A stretch of DNA of 64,000 nucleotides, taken from NCBI GenBank assembly GCA_003216975.1, contig QCHY01000004.1, positions 1 through 64,000 on the forward strand. The letters run 5' to 3'. This DNA comes from Prochlorococcus sp. AG-402-I20 (lineage in GTDB: Bacteria; Cyanobacteriota; Cyanobacteriia; PCC-6307; Cyanobiaceae). A program made the translations under genes and the position numbers. Below, one piece after another: positions 7,057-14,028 of this stretch. Each line of letters starts with the position of its first letter. The first letter of the stretch is position 1. The notes beneath the pieces were generated by a model. It was not told where the DNA came from and made no database searches. It worked only from the letters and a program-made list of their open reading frames with translations.

Positions 7057-7215
7057 ATGAGATATCAAAGACGATTAAATATCAAACGCGTCATTCTATT
7101 CCCCATAATTGTCTATGCAGCCTATGTATTTATTGATAGCTTTATGCCATTGTTTATGGTTGGGTTTGTAATTTGGTTGCTATATAACTGGACTGGCAAA
7201 AGGAGATATTGGTAA
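7057..7215 (+). CDS. Small membrane protein, paralog of 619-804, 52 aa
   Basis: Begins MRYQRRLNIKRVILFP and continues with VYAAYVFIDSFMPLFMV, ending NWTGKRRYW. It is almost the same as the protein at 619-804, lacking only its first residues. Its ATG directly follows the TAA of 6751-7056. Two copies on either side of an att fragment indicate duplication or exchange within the island. Confidence 0.65.
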   Translation: MRYQRRLNIKRVILFPIIVYAAYVFIDSFMPLFMVGFVIWLLYNWTGKRRYW

Positions 7216-7300
7216 AGTTTTGTCATCAAATTTTTAATTAGAAGGAAGCGATAACAACTGCTATTCAAAATGAGAAGAAGACTTCCTTTAAGAAATTCTC

Positions 7301-7447
7301 TTACTTGTAAACCCAATTGGCTTCAATAATTTTTGAGAATGGATTGCAATCCTGTGCCTGCCACATTGCCTCTTGTTTATTGTTGGCAATTATGGTTTCT
7401 TCGTGTGTCTTTCCTTTTGAATTAACCATTGTAACTGCAAATCTCAT
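7301..7447 (-). CDS. Small hypothetical protein, 48 aa
   Basis: Encodes MRFAVTMVNSKGKTHEETII... ending KIIEANWVYK. The pattern, a short strand pair then a helix containing EAMWQAQDCNP, resembles a recurrent short island protein of Prochlorococcus, though I know no assigned function. Confidence 0.55.
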   Translation of the reverse strand: MRFAVTMVNSKGKTHEETIIANNKQEAMWQAQDCNPFSKIIEANWVYK

Positions 7448-7546
7448 AGCAGATAATGGATAGACATTTCATACCTAGTTAGTACGAAGAACTCATTATT
7501 GGCAAGTTCGCTTTATACGAATTCAAAGAAAAAATGGCATGAAGAA

Positions 7547-7614
7547 GGGGGCGAGATTTTGGTCGCCCCCTTTGAGACAGGCACTTGTTTTTTATACCTG
7601 TCGTGCCCTGTCTC
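7547..7614. terminator. Tandem strong hairpins
   Basis: GGGGGCGA/TCGCCCCC (7547-7554 with 7563-7570) is followed at once by GAGACAGGCAC (7574-7584) pairing with GTGCCCTGTCTC (7603-7614), with one bulge. The inner GACAGG/CCTGTC pairing (7576-7581 with 7597-7602) is an alternative to the outer stem. The second hairpin shares its GACAGG..CCTGTC core with the tRNA-Pro terminator. Terminator or small RNA. Confidence 0.5.
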
Positions 7615-7702
7615 CTAATCTATTTTTAAACCCTGTTGGAACAGGTGAGAATAAGAAAAAACACTTGTCTTATAATGAAAAAACTATTAAAGGAATATTG
7701 TT

Positions 7703-7873
7703 ATGAGTAGAAAAAGAGACAAAATTTGGACTGCCATCATTGCAACCAAGCAATGGTTCAGCAAATTATTCACCAGCGAAGCAGATGCTTTGGTTGATGA
7801 TTTTGGTAATAATCCACCACCAGATATAGGGACTCAACCTTATTCAGGTGAGGATAATAAAAAAAGAGATTAA
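7703..7873 (+). CDS. Small hypothetical protein, 56 aa
   Basis: ATG 7703 is preceded by AAAGGAA. A basic helical start (MSRKRDKIWTAIIATKQWF) is followed by a polar, Asp/Pro/Asn-rich tail. No family recognised. Confidence 0.5.
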   Translation: MSRKRDKIWTAIIATKQWFSKLFTSEADALVDDFGNNPPPDIGTQPYSGEDNKKRD

Positions 7874-7925
7874 CTATTTGGCTCTTTTCAGAAGGTATTG
7901 CTCTATTAAAAATTAGAGCATAAGT

Positions 7926-8051
7926 TTATTTAACAGCTGCTCCTTTTTGTTTTTGATTAACTAACGATGCGAATCCGATACAAGCAAACGCAAGCAAGCC
8001 TAAGACTAAAAATGATTTAGCGAGAACAATTTCTGAAATCTCAAGAGTCAT
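7926..8051 (-). CDS. Miniature membrane protein, 41 aa
   Basis: MTLEISEIVLAKSFLVLGLL opens a single helix running to about residue 30, followed by a basic tail NQKQKGAAVK. The layout matches the small single-helix proteins abundant in picocyanobacterial islands. Function unknown. Confidence 0.5.
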   Translation of the reverse strand: MTLEISEIVLAKSFLVLGLLAFACIGFASLVNQKQKGAAVK

Positions 8052-8314
8052 TTTTTTAACTACGATTTATAGATATATTGTGAGTTAATTCATTTAATGA
8101 AAAGTACGAATTAGACATATAAGAGTAAGTAAAGAAGATACCAAGAATATTATTCTCAACGCCTAATGTATCCGAATTAATTATTTGAGCGACAAAAAAG
8201 CACAACTGCATTTGTTTTGAGTATTAGCCTCCAGTGACACTCTGTATTAAAAATGTTTATATGAGTCCGCAATCTTCATAAGGTTATCTGAATTTTTATA
8301 GGTGTTTTAAATCA

Positions 8315-8587
8315 ATGAAAAACTTTCTGCAAAAACTTTCTGACTACTTAAAAGAGATAAGTCAGAAAATCGCTGAGCTTTTAAAGGGACTTAGCGACAA
8401 AATTTCTGAATTCTTTAAAGGAAATCAACCAATTGAAGAAGTTCAGCCTGTTAAAGAGAATCAGCCTGTCGAAGAAGTTCAACCTGTCAAAGAAGCTGAG
8501 TCTGTTGAAGAAGCTAAGTCTGTTGAAGAGACTCAGCCTGGCGAAGAAGTTCAACCTGTTGAAAAGAAAGAAGATAACTCTCAATAA
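8315..8587 (+). CDS. Repeat protein: amphipathic 11-mer-like helices plus PVEEVQ tail, 90 aa
   Basis: Residues 1-38 form amphipathic helix repeats (LSDYLKEISQKIAELLKG then LSDKISEFFKG). Residues 40-86 are a degenerate repeat of about six residues of the type VQPVKE/NQPVEE/AKSVEE. The repeat is also visible in the DNA (GTTGAAGAAG-type units), so it probably varies in number between strains. A membrane-surface or structural role is a guess. Confidence 0.6.
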   Translation: MKNFLQKLSDYLKEISQKIAELLKGLSDKISEFFKGNQPIEEVQPVKENQPVEEVQPVKEAESVEEAKSVEETQPGEEVQPVEKKEDNSQ

Positions 8588-8604
8588 ATTCTATTAATTC
8601 CGAT

Positions 8605-8790
8605 TTATGAGTGATCCTTTAATCTTTTAAACAAGCAGGCATTTGTCATAATCATTCCTTTGTACTCATCAGGGAAAGATTTCATCCATGTAGGAATTGT
8701 GATTTCTGAAGGCAATGGGTTTTCCCAGTAGAAAATCACTTCTTTCGATTCTTTAAGCACTATGTGTGGTGGTAGCTTCTTTTTTGTCAT
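8605..8790 (-). CDS. Hypothetical protein, 61 aa
   Basis: MTKKKLPPHIVLKESKEVIF then YWENPLPSEITIPTWMKSFP. Soluble, mixed alpha/beta in appearance. It lies next to the degraded cassette at 8863-9180 on the same strand. Family not recognised. Confidence 0.5.
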   Translation of the reverse strand: MTKKKLPPHIVLKESKEVIFYWENPLPSEITIPTWMKSFPDEYKGMIMTNACLFKRLKDHS

Positions 8791-8862
8791 ATCTCGATCA
8801 ATATCAGAAAAAGACTCTCAACAGCTTGAACAACAACATAGCTTCTCTTGCTTTATACAGCT

Positions 8863-9180
8863 TTAGTAGTTTTTTCCTTTTGGTGTATAGATCTGCAATT
8901 CCGTCTGGTGTGGATCTTGTTTAGATGCCTTTAAATTCGACCAATTAATATTGATTCCATACTGTCCAGCTATATCCTCTAGATCATCCAAAGAAAGATC
9001 AGCGAAATAACTCCTAATATATTTAAAGGCGTAAAAGCTCTCTAGCTTTCCTATTCCCTTTGTAGATTTCTCTAGCAATCTTGAGTGCAAGTTGTTCTTT
9101 TGTCATTTGATCAAGCAGCCTCGGGACACCATCCAATCTTTCTCTCGAGTCGCTTATTAGTGATTAGAACTACTTAGCTT
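8863..9180 (-). pseudogene. Degraded copy of the Cys-rich / MTKEQLA two-gene cassette
   Basis: From 9106 the frame reads MTKEQLALKIAREIYKG, matching the N-terminus type of the intact gene at 10460-10636. Only the neighbouring frame continues with SYFADLSLDDLEDIAGQYGI, matching its C-terminal half (NYFKELSIDDIEGIATKYGV). A frameshift near 9060 therefore splits it. Just upstream (9107-9180) the minus strand still encodes KIGWCPE, resembling the KFGLCPELLNK end of the Cys-rich protein at 10633. The cassette is duplicated and this copy is decayed. Confidence 0.6.
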
Positions 9181-9263
9181 CCTAATGGATTCCTTGATTC
9201 GTAAAGAAGGGCATCCAACTCGTCTTTTTATAATTACCTTATAAATATGATTTATTTAATTTC

Positions 9264-9464
9264 ATGGCTGTAGCTACTCCTGTTTCTAAAAAGACCTCTC
9301 CTCAAAGATCTATCCAAACTTTGAACTTAGGAGAAAAATCCCTATATGCAGCAAAGCAATCTCGTTTCACTACGTCAAAACTCATTCAGAATTTAGGATC
9401 AGGAAATAACGGAGTTCAATTTAATTTTTCAGGTAATTTAAGAACTGCTCATGGGAGAGATTAA
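9264..9464 (+). CDS. Hypothetical basic protein, 66 aa
   Basis: MAVATPVSKKTSPQRSIQTL, then LNLGEKSLYAAKQSRFTTSK and NNGVQFNFSGNLRTAHGRD. Basic, no membrane segment, low complexity in Ser/Thr/Asn. Function unknown. Confidence 0.5.
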   Translation: MAVATPVSKKTSPQRSIQTLNLGEKSLYAAKQSRFTTSKLIQNLGSGNNGVQFNFSGNLRTAHGRD

Positions 9465-9492
9465 GCAAAAGAGATAAGAGTTTTATATTTAA

Positions 9493-9645
9493 TTGGATTC
9501 ATTAGATCCTCTTAATTCAGTAGCAGGAGGCGTAACAAGCTTCGATACCGTAAGACTAATCATGTTAATGATTGGGACTTTCTTCTTCGGTGCGTTGACC
9601 GCTGCGATGAACGAGGGATCAAAGAACAAGGATGGTTTGGTTTAA
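9493..9645 (+). CDS. Small membrane protein with TTG start, 50 aa
   Basis: An in-frame TAA directly upstream leaves TTG 9493 as the likely start. The product has a polar lead (LDPLNSVAGGVTSFDTVR) and one helix (LIMLMIGTFFFGALTAAM), ending NEGSKNKDGLV. It overlaps another tiny frame at 9632-9727 (31 aa, MVWFKKTSRTTQTKEQMQRL...). Both are plausible coupled micro-genes. Confidence 0.4.
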   Translation: MDSLDPLNSVAGGVTSFDTVRLIMLMIGTFFFGALTAAMNEGSKNKDGLV

Positions 9646-9727
9646 AAAAACAAGTCGAACAACACAAACCAAAGAACAAATGCAGCGTCTAGAAGACATC
9701 GCTAACAATGCCAACGATTCTGAGTAA
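9632..9727 (+). CDS. Micro-protein, 31 aa
   Basis: ATG 9632 overlaps the end of the preceding micro-gene. The product is a basic then acidic single helix. Supported only by its open frame and position before a clear terminator, so the call is weak. Confidence 0.3.
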   Translation: MVWFKKTSRTTQTKEQMQRLEDIANNANDSE

Positions 9728-9773
9728 TGGGAAAGTTGATAAGAGTTCTGGAATTGTCCGAGCGGATACAAAA

Positions 9774-9807
9774 AAAACGCAGAAGACATAATTGCCATCT
9801 GCGTTTT
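9774..9807. terminator. Bidirectional terminator
   Basis: AAAACGCAGA pairs perfectly with TCTGCGTTTT, with a run of A before and T after the stem. It sits between the plus-strand micro-genes and the convergent minus-strand gene at 9888, so it can serve both directions. Two further hairpins (CAGCTAA/TTAGCTG and GAGCG/CGCTC) follow at about 9823-9860. Confidence 0.7.
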
Positions 9808-9887
9808 ATTAGATATTCCAGCTAACTCAAGGATTAGCTGTTTGAGCGACGAGAACGCTCAGAAGATCATTAGTTATTACAGAAAGA

Positions 9888-10364
9888 CTACTTAGCAGCT
9901 ACTGCTTTAGTTGCTCTTTTTGCACGTCTAGCCTTTCTTGGCTTTGCTGCTGCTGGAGCCGCTGCTGCCTTCTTAACTACAGCTTTCTTAGCAACAGTAT
10001 TCTTAGCTGCTGCCTTCTTAGGAGCTGCTTTCTTTGCTACACGCTTCTTAGGTACTGCTTTCTTAGCTGCAGCTCCTTTACGTGTACGGTGAGCAACCAG
10101 CATTGCCCACTCTTCAGCAGAGATGTTAGCTGGCTTATTGCCATGTACTTCTGAAGCTTTAGCTGCTTTCTCGATGTCCTTGATTAGGTTCTTCCAAGAA
10201 GCTGCATAACGCTTATCAGATTGAGACTTCGCACCGCTTTCTACAAGAGTTTCTACTACACCCACTGCAGTAACTTTCTTGCGTCTACGATTAAAGATCT
10301 CCTTCTGGAGAGTTGCAATCATTGCCTCAGCCTTAGCTGAGACTTTTATCGTTAATGATCCCAT
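9888..10364 (-). CDS. Histone H1-like DNA-binding protein (Lys/Ala-rich tail)
   Basis: 158 aa. Residues 1-90 are a compact helical domain (SLTIKVSAKAEAMIATLQKE, then VGVVETLVESGAKSQSDKRY), possibly ribbon-helix-helix-like. Residues 95-158 are repeats of AKKAVPKKR/AKKAAPKKAA as in histone H1 tails and bacterial HU- or Hc1-type nucleoid proteins. It probably binds DNA nonspecifically through the tail. The codons are GC-richer than the neighbours because of Ala (GCN). A nucleoid protein carried by an integrative element may silence or package element DNA; that role is inferred. Confidence 0.7.
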   Translation of the reverse strand: MGSLTIKVSAKAEAMIATLQKEIFNRRRKKVTAVGVVETLVESGAKSQSDKRYAASWKNLIKDIEKAAKASEVHGNKPANISAEEWAMLVAHRTRKGAAAKKAVPKKRVAKKAAPKKAAAKNTVAKKAVVKKAAAAPAAAKPRKARRAKRATKAVAAK

Positions 10365-10459
10365 GTTGGGTAGTTAAATCCGAACTTCTATCTCTACCAC
10401 ACATAAGGAGATAATTGCAACAATACAACCGAACCTACGACATGTTAGAGTACTAATGA

Positions 10460-10636
10460 CTAGACCTTGACTCCATACTTGGTCGCAATCCCTTCAATAT
10501 CATCAATAGAAAGTTCCTTGAAATAATTGGATAAACACTGATAGGTATTGAGATAGGAGTGAACAGTATCTAAGCGAGCATTAGGAGCCTTATGCATCGC
10601 TAGAGAGATTTGTTGTGCGAGTTGATCTTTATTCAT
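10460..10636 (-). CDS. Small hypothetical protein, MNKDQLAQQI family, 58 aa
   Basis: The ATG at 10636 overlaps the TGA of the upstream Cys-rich gene (ATGA), indicating translational coupling. Two helices are followed by NYFKELSIDDIEGIATKYGV, the part shared with the broken copy at 8863-9106. Function unknown. The constant pairing with the Cys-rich gene suggests a joint role. Confidence 0.6.
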   Translation of the reverse strand: MNKDQLAQQISLAMHKAPNARLDTVHSYLNTYQCLSNYFKELSIDDIEGIATKYGVKV

Positions 10637-10920
10637 TTGTTAAGCAGTTCAGGGCAGAGGCCAAATTTATCCTCATGGTTTCTGTGCCATAGAGGACATT
10701 TAGTAGTTAGGTGTACTCCTTGTGGAATAAGACGTTGATGTAGATGGCAGGTAAGAATTGTTCTGCAATGCCTGTCGCAGCAATAATTGAAATGTTGACA
10801 TGTCATGCAAACGCTAGCTGAACGTGTGTGTTGAAGAGTGTCTTCTTCGAGATAGTCCCATTCCTCTTCTGAGTTGTAACGCTTTTGGGGTAAAACTTTT
10901 TGGGTGCGATACGAAGACAT
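10633..10920 (-). CDS. Cys-rich putative zinc-binding protein, 95 aa
   Basis: The preferred start is MSSYRTQKVLPQKRY at 10920. An upstream ATG at 10959 gives an unlikely leader. CMTCQHFNYCCDRHC, then TILTCHLHQR and KCPLWH supply seven or more Cys and several His in zinc-knuckle spacing. It is coupled to the 58-aa gene downstream. A partial duplicate lies at 9107-9180. Regulatory or RNA-binding roles are possible but unproven. Confidence 0.65.
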   Translation of the reverse strand: MSSYRTQKVLPQKRYNSEEEWDYLEEDTLQHTRSASVCMTCQHFNYCCDRHCRTILTCHLHQRLIPQGVHLTTKCPLWHRNHEDKFGLCPELLNK

Positions 10921-11359
10921 TGCCTTAATCCAATAGGTTCTGCTACCACTGAATTCCAATCTGATGCGCGAAAAACGGCATAGGGTGAGGACGCTGGAGC
11001 CATGTGTCTGTAGCAGTACATCTGTACTAGCAACGGTAAGGAGGTGTTGTCAAGTATTGAATTAAGGCTTCACGAAAAAAATGACACAAATATCTGAAGT
11101 CGTTTAACGATGAGGTATGGACGTGGTCACCCCCCAGCCACCCTTGAAGATCGCGACACAGGAAGACATCGCTTTAATGATCACTAAAAAACCTCAATAA
11201 ATATTCTCACAGAAGATAAGAATATAGTTGACGGAAAATACTACACAAATTCATCCGTTGGAAGGCTACCTCAAAAGTTACTCGATGTTAATTGGAAGAC
11301 TTTTTGCATCTTTCATCTCGATTTTCGTTAAAAATCAAATTCAAATATATTTTTCTTCA

Positions 11360-11665
11360 ATGGCTCTTTTTAAACTTGACTGGGCATTTCCTACTCAGGA
11401 ATCATCATTTGCAGGAGGCGGAAAATTTCTTGAATATCTAGAAGCTGGTGGCCCAGCTGACGAAACTGATGGTTTTAAAATTCTTTGGCGTGTAACCAAC
11501 CCACTTAATGGAACAGGTAGCTTCGTCGCTGAAGCAACTGATATCAGCAAGATGTGGGAACACGCTGCTCCTTGGATAAAAGGTTTTGGATGTATGTGTG
11601 AAGTAGAGGCTGTGTTCTCGGACGAGCAATTTGTTACTACTGCGAAAAAAATCTACGCATCTTAA
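11360..11665 (+). CDS. DUF3303-like protein, 101 aa
   Basis: Start chosen at MALFKLDWAFPTQESSFAGG. An upstream in-frame start at 11228 would add an unrelated basic leader. The dimeric alpha/beta-barrel-like layout has FKILWRVTNPLNGTGSFVAE and a conserved MWEHAAPWIKGFGC helix. The protein at 28945-29241 shares the arrangement (AWAHTPQDGTGVIICRA, KVFGSWRDKYG). Family assignment is from memory; function unknown. Confidence 0.65.
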   Translation: MALFKLDWAFPTQESSFAGGGKFLEYLEAGGPADETDGFKILWRVTNPLNGTGSFVAEATDISKMWEHAAPWIKGFGCMCEVEAVFSDEQFVTTAKKIYAS

Positions 11666-11710
11666 GTAATTGACTTGTCTATAGTTGAAATCATTTTTAG
11701 ATGAATACCC

Positions 11711-11740
11711 AGGACTGACTTAGCTCAGTCCTTTTTCTTT
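11711..11740 (+). terminator. Intrinsic terminator after the DUF3303-like gene
   Basis: AGGACTGA (11711-11718) pairs perfectly with TCAGTCCT (11725-11732) around a 6-base loop, followed by TTTTCTTTT. It lies 46 bases past the stop of the DUF3303-like gene. Confidence 0.85.
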
Positions 11741-11886
11741 TAATTAGCCATCATATAAAAAAGACATCCTGCAAGAATGGTGAGCTTTGCAGCAATGCCA
11801 TACGCAATTATCTTTCCAAATCTTGAGCCTCTGGAATAATCAGATCAATATCTGTTCTCTTCGTTAGGGATCTTTGTTGTTTTCAT
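11740..11886 (-). pseudogene. Small membrane protein interrupted by an in-frame TGA
   Basis: ATG 11886 opens MKTTKIPNEENRY, then TGA, then the same frame continues with SDYSRGSRFGKIIAYGIAAK and a membrane helix ending YMMAN before TAA. The two parts together look like one 48-residue gene with a nonsense codon. Recent decay is the simplest reading. Confidence 0.45.
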
Positions 11887-11890
11887 GCAG

Positions 11891-12079
11891 CTACTTTTTG
11901 CCCTTTCTCTTTTCTCGGGCAAGTGCATCATTTTCAAGCGTTGTATTTATCAAACCTTGATAGTCTCCACCTGCTGAGGCAAGACCAAACATCACAACAA
12001 AACCTAGTCCAGCAACAATCGTCACAATCCAAGTACCTGTTCCCATATTGAGTGGTACTGCAAATAAAGGACTAGGCAT
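11891..12079 (-). CDS. Small membrane protein, 62 aa
   Basis: MPSPLFAVPLNMGTGTWIVT leads into a helix (IVAGLGFVVMFGLASAGG) and a charged tail (LENDALAREKRKGKK). The shape, a Gly-rich helix followed by a basic tail, resembles small photosystem-associated subunits, but no specific match is claimed. First of a minus-strand cluster of small membrane or secreted proteins when read from the left. Confidence 0.6.
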   Translation of the reverse strand: MPSPLFAVPLNMGTGTWIVTIVAGLGFVVMFGLASAGGDYQGLINTTLENDALAREKRKGKK

Positions 12080-12124
12080 TCAAAAATCAATTACTAATAA
12101 AATCACCCTAATGAGTTTTGGTGT

Positions 12125-12349
12125 TTAACGGTTCCTTCTGTAAATAAAGAAATAAACAATCCAAAAGACAGATAGGTAAATAAAGAAAACTACTATTGGA
12201 TTTAACCCTGCCACCGATGCGAATTTCAGCCCTAAAGGTATTGAGGCAAAAATCAAACCATATCCAAGCATGTGATTAAAAACTCCCCAGCTTCGGAAGT
12301 ACCAAGACAGGGCAAATCCAATGAGAACTAAAACTGCGAATATTGGCAT
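12125..12349 (-). CDS. Membrane protein with two to three helices, 74 aa
   Basis: Hydrophobic segments are IFAVLVLIGFALSWYF, MLGYGLIFASIPLGLKFASV and IVVFFIYLSVFWIVYFFI, with basic RRNR at the end. It is directly downstream of 12350-12568 with no spacer, so the two are probably co-translated. Function unknown. Confidence 0.6.
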   Translation of the reverse strand: MPIFAVLVLIGFALSWYFRSWGVFNHMLGYGLIFASIPLGLKFASVAGLNPIVVFFIYLSVFWIVYFFIYRRNR

Positions 12350-12568
12350 CTATCTTTTTTCCTTTTTCATGTCGTAATTAAATTTGGTAGAAACTTTGTT
12401 TCCTTGCCAACTAAGAGTGCCTTGATACATGTCCTCACCCAGTAAATAATTTATTGCCTCATCCGACATTGGTTCAGGTGCAGGTGCATCAGCTATTTGT
12501 TCTGCTTGAACTACAAAAGGACAGAGAAATAAAAGCAGACCAAGAACAAAAGCAAAGAGTTTTTTCAT
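12350..12568 (-). CDS. Secreted or periplasmic small protein, 72 aa
   Basis: A clear signal peptide (MKKLFAFVLGLLLFLCPFVV, cleavage near QAEQ) is followed by a polar domain with PAPEPMSDEAINYLLGEDMY. It is likely exported. The genes on either side abut it. Confidence 0.65.
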   Translation of the reverse strand: MKKLFAFVLGLLLFLCPFVVQAEQIADAPAPEPMSDEAINYLLGEDMYQGTLSWQGNKVSTKFNYDMKKEKR

Positions 12569-12685
12569 CTAATCCAACCTGTCTGCATAATCTCTGAGAA
12601 TTTCTGCAATCACATTTGGTGGAATTTCTTCTTGAGCGTCCTTACAAAGATCAAAGAACTTATCCATGAACTCTTTTCTGGTCAT
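12569..12685 (-). CDS. Small helical protein, 38 aa
   Basis: MTRKEFMDKFFDLCKDAQEE followed by a second helix ending RDYADRLD. The TAG stop abuts the start of the exported 72-aa protein. It resembles short Prochlorococcus island proteins with the same opening, so I think it is real. Confidence 0.55.
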   Translation of the reverse strand: MTRKEFMDKFFDLCKDAQEEIPPNVIAEILRDYADRLD

Positions 12686-12770
12686 GTTCCTGAATGGGCC
12701 AAATTTTCTCTATTAAAGGCTCAAACTCTCTTTTATAGCTCTCGGCACTAATACTCAAATTTCATTGCAA

Positions 12771-12890
12771 CTACCAATCTGGATATTCTCCTTCAATTGG
12801 TTCTTCATAGAAATCTCCCTTTTTTATACCAGCAAGATATTCAGTTAAAAATTCTTCCTGGTTGGCTTGGTCTTCCAGCTTAAGCGTCAG
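12771..12890 (-). CDS. Possible 39-aa acidic protein with CTG start
   Basis: A protein-like frame (LTLKLEDQANQEEFLTEYLA, then GDFYEEPIEGEYPDW) has an in-frame TAG shortly upstream and no ATG, GTG or TTG. The only candidate is CTG at 12890, which overlaps the stop of the gene before it. Either a rare CTG start or a start codon lost by mutation. Confidence 0.35.
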   Translation of the reverse strand: MTLKLEDQANQEEFLTEYLAGIKKGDFYEEPIEGEYPDW

Positions 12891-13056
12891 TTTCTTCTAC
12901 TTGCTCAGTTTTAGAATCTTGATTTGTTTTGTCTTTTGAATAAGAGCAACTACCTTCTCCTCCCCAACCCCAAGCAAGAGAAGGACTTCCAATAACTGAA
13001 AGGGCAAAAACCAATGAAATAACCTTTTTCACTTTGAACTTAAAAGTAGGTTCCAT
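12880..13056 (-). CDS. Secreted small protein, 58 aa
   Basis: MEPTFKFKVKKVISLVFALS is a signal peptide with cleavage near SLAWG, followed by WGWGGEGSCSYSKDK and a polar tail. It is the first gene on the cargo side of the middle tRNA-Pro fragment and is read away from it. Confidence 0.6.
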   Translation of the reverse strand: MEPTFKFKVKKVISLVFALSVIGSPSLAWGWGGEGSCSYSKDKTNQDSKTEQVEETDA

Positions 13057-13077
13057 ATCTTAATAGCATTTTCAATG

Positions 13078-13095
13078 GTCCGTTAAATCCCTTTA
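13078..13095. repeat. 18-base att-flank motif, middle copy
   Basis: GTCCGTTAAATCCCTTTA is identical at 2600-2617, 13078-13095 and 20479-20496. It lies on the same side of each tRNA-Pro copy, 95 bases from the tRNA end in the outer copies and 147 in this one. Between motif and terminator this copy has diverged completely. Confidence 0.8.
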
Positions 13096-13205
13096 ATTCT
13101 TTATTTAAAAAGTTATGGGCTCTTTAAGATCAACCAAAAGCTTGCTTAGAGAGAGGATCTCATCTTCCATATGACATAAAAATGACATAAACCACCAAAA
13201 GCCAT

Positions 13206-13232
13206 AAAAAATGACAGGCTGGTAAACCTGTC
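13206..13232 (-). terminator. Terminator hairpin beside middle tRNA-Pro fragment
   Basis: GACAGG (13213-13218) pairs with CCTGTC (13227-13232), followed on the minus strand by a T-run. Same element as next to the complete tRNA-Pro. Confidence 0.7.
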
Positions 13233-13241
13233 TCTCACTGA

Positions 13242-13284
13242 TCGGGGCGACAGGATTCGAACCTGCGACCTAGTGCTCCCAAAG
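13242..13284 (-). other. att-like site: 3' half of tRNA-Pro (middle)
   Basis: 43 bases are identical to the 3' half of tRNA-Pro(UGG), ending one base past the anticodon loop. It separates the two cargo units, and no 5' half is present. Confidence 0.88.
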
Positions 13285-13295
13285 GAACAACAAAG

Positions 13296-13424
13296 TTAAT
13301 GATTAATAAACTGATGCACAATTAAGGAAATTAAAACACCTGTCCATATTCCTTTGAACAGTGTTGGATAATCAGATTGGTTTATATCTTTATCAATTGT
13401 CATTTGACTTGGATCTTTATTCAT
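13296..13424 (-). CDS. Small membrane protein, 42 aa
   Basis: MNKDPSQMTIDKDINQSDYP followed by one helix (TLFKGIWTGVLISLIVHQFI) and NH at the end. It is the gene nearest the middle att copy, on its high-coordinate side. Function unknown. Confidence 0.5.
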   Translation of the reverse strand: MNKDPSQMTIDKDINQSDYPTLFKGIWTGVLISLIVHQFINH

Positions 13425-13745
13425 ATTGAGAAATAGTTTTCTTTATTCATTATTGATTTTACTTTAGTTTTTTATAAAAGAATGCTATTAATTAATACAT
13501 TACTAAGTCTTGATTTATACGTTAACGAAAAATAAAAATTAACGTCATTTAATATTCCATACAAATTAAAAGTATTAAATCTGAAATTGAAATTTAAAGT
13601 AGTGATGAGAATTGTTTTGGTTACTATGCTTTTTGAAGAGGATACACCCTGGTGAGTATTTTGCTACATCCAAAAGCAATATTCGTTATGACGAGAAATA
13701 TAGAAAAAAGTTATGAATAAATAACTTCGACTTCTAGAAAATCAA
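13425..13745. other. AT-rich intergenic stretch
   Basis: Very A+T-rich. The only frame noted is a 16-codon plus-strand ORF at 13605-13655 (MRIVLVTMLFEEDTPW), too short to call. No clear terminator or tRNA seen. Confidence 0.5.
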
Positions 13746-14012
13746 ATGAGTAATTTTAACGATTTTCAAAAAATGATAAAAGATTTGAACGATGAAAATT
13801 TATCAGAACTTTGTGAGGAATTTCTCACTAATCATGAGTCTGCGATGAATATATTGTTTAAATATTGTACTGATTTTGGATTAATATTTGATAGTCAAGA
13901 AATTAAAGATAATATGACAATAATGCATAAGAATGGGGACTTTGATAGGATTGTATGTTTTGGGATTGAATTATCAGAAAATCAATTATATAAGAAATTT
14001 CATCCTTCTTGA
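13746..14012 (+). CDS. Hypothetical acidic helical protein, 88 aa
   Basis: MSNFNDFQKMIKDLNDENLS, then ESAMNILFKYCTDFGLIFDS. The N-terminal part faintly recalls Nif11-type leader domains (a small helical domain ending in GFxF-x-EE), but the typical double-Gly cleavage site is absent. Best left as hypothetical. Confidence 0.5.
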   Translation: MSNFNDFQKMIKDLNDENLSELCEEFLTNHESAMNILFKYCTDFGLIFDSQEIKDNMTIMHKNGDFDRIVCFGIELSENQLYKKFHPS

Positions 14013-14028
14013 ATAGTTTTCGGACATT

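Noticed and set aside
8381..8584. Minus-strand frame with LNFFNRLSFF repeats
   Set aside because: Antisense shadow of the repeat protein at 8315-8587.
13746..14012. Nif11-type RiPP precursor
   Set aside because: Only a weak resemblance in the helical part; no double-glycine cleavage site, no core peptide and no modifying enzyme nearby.
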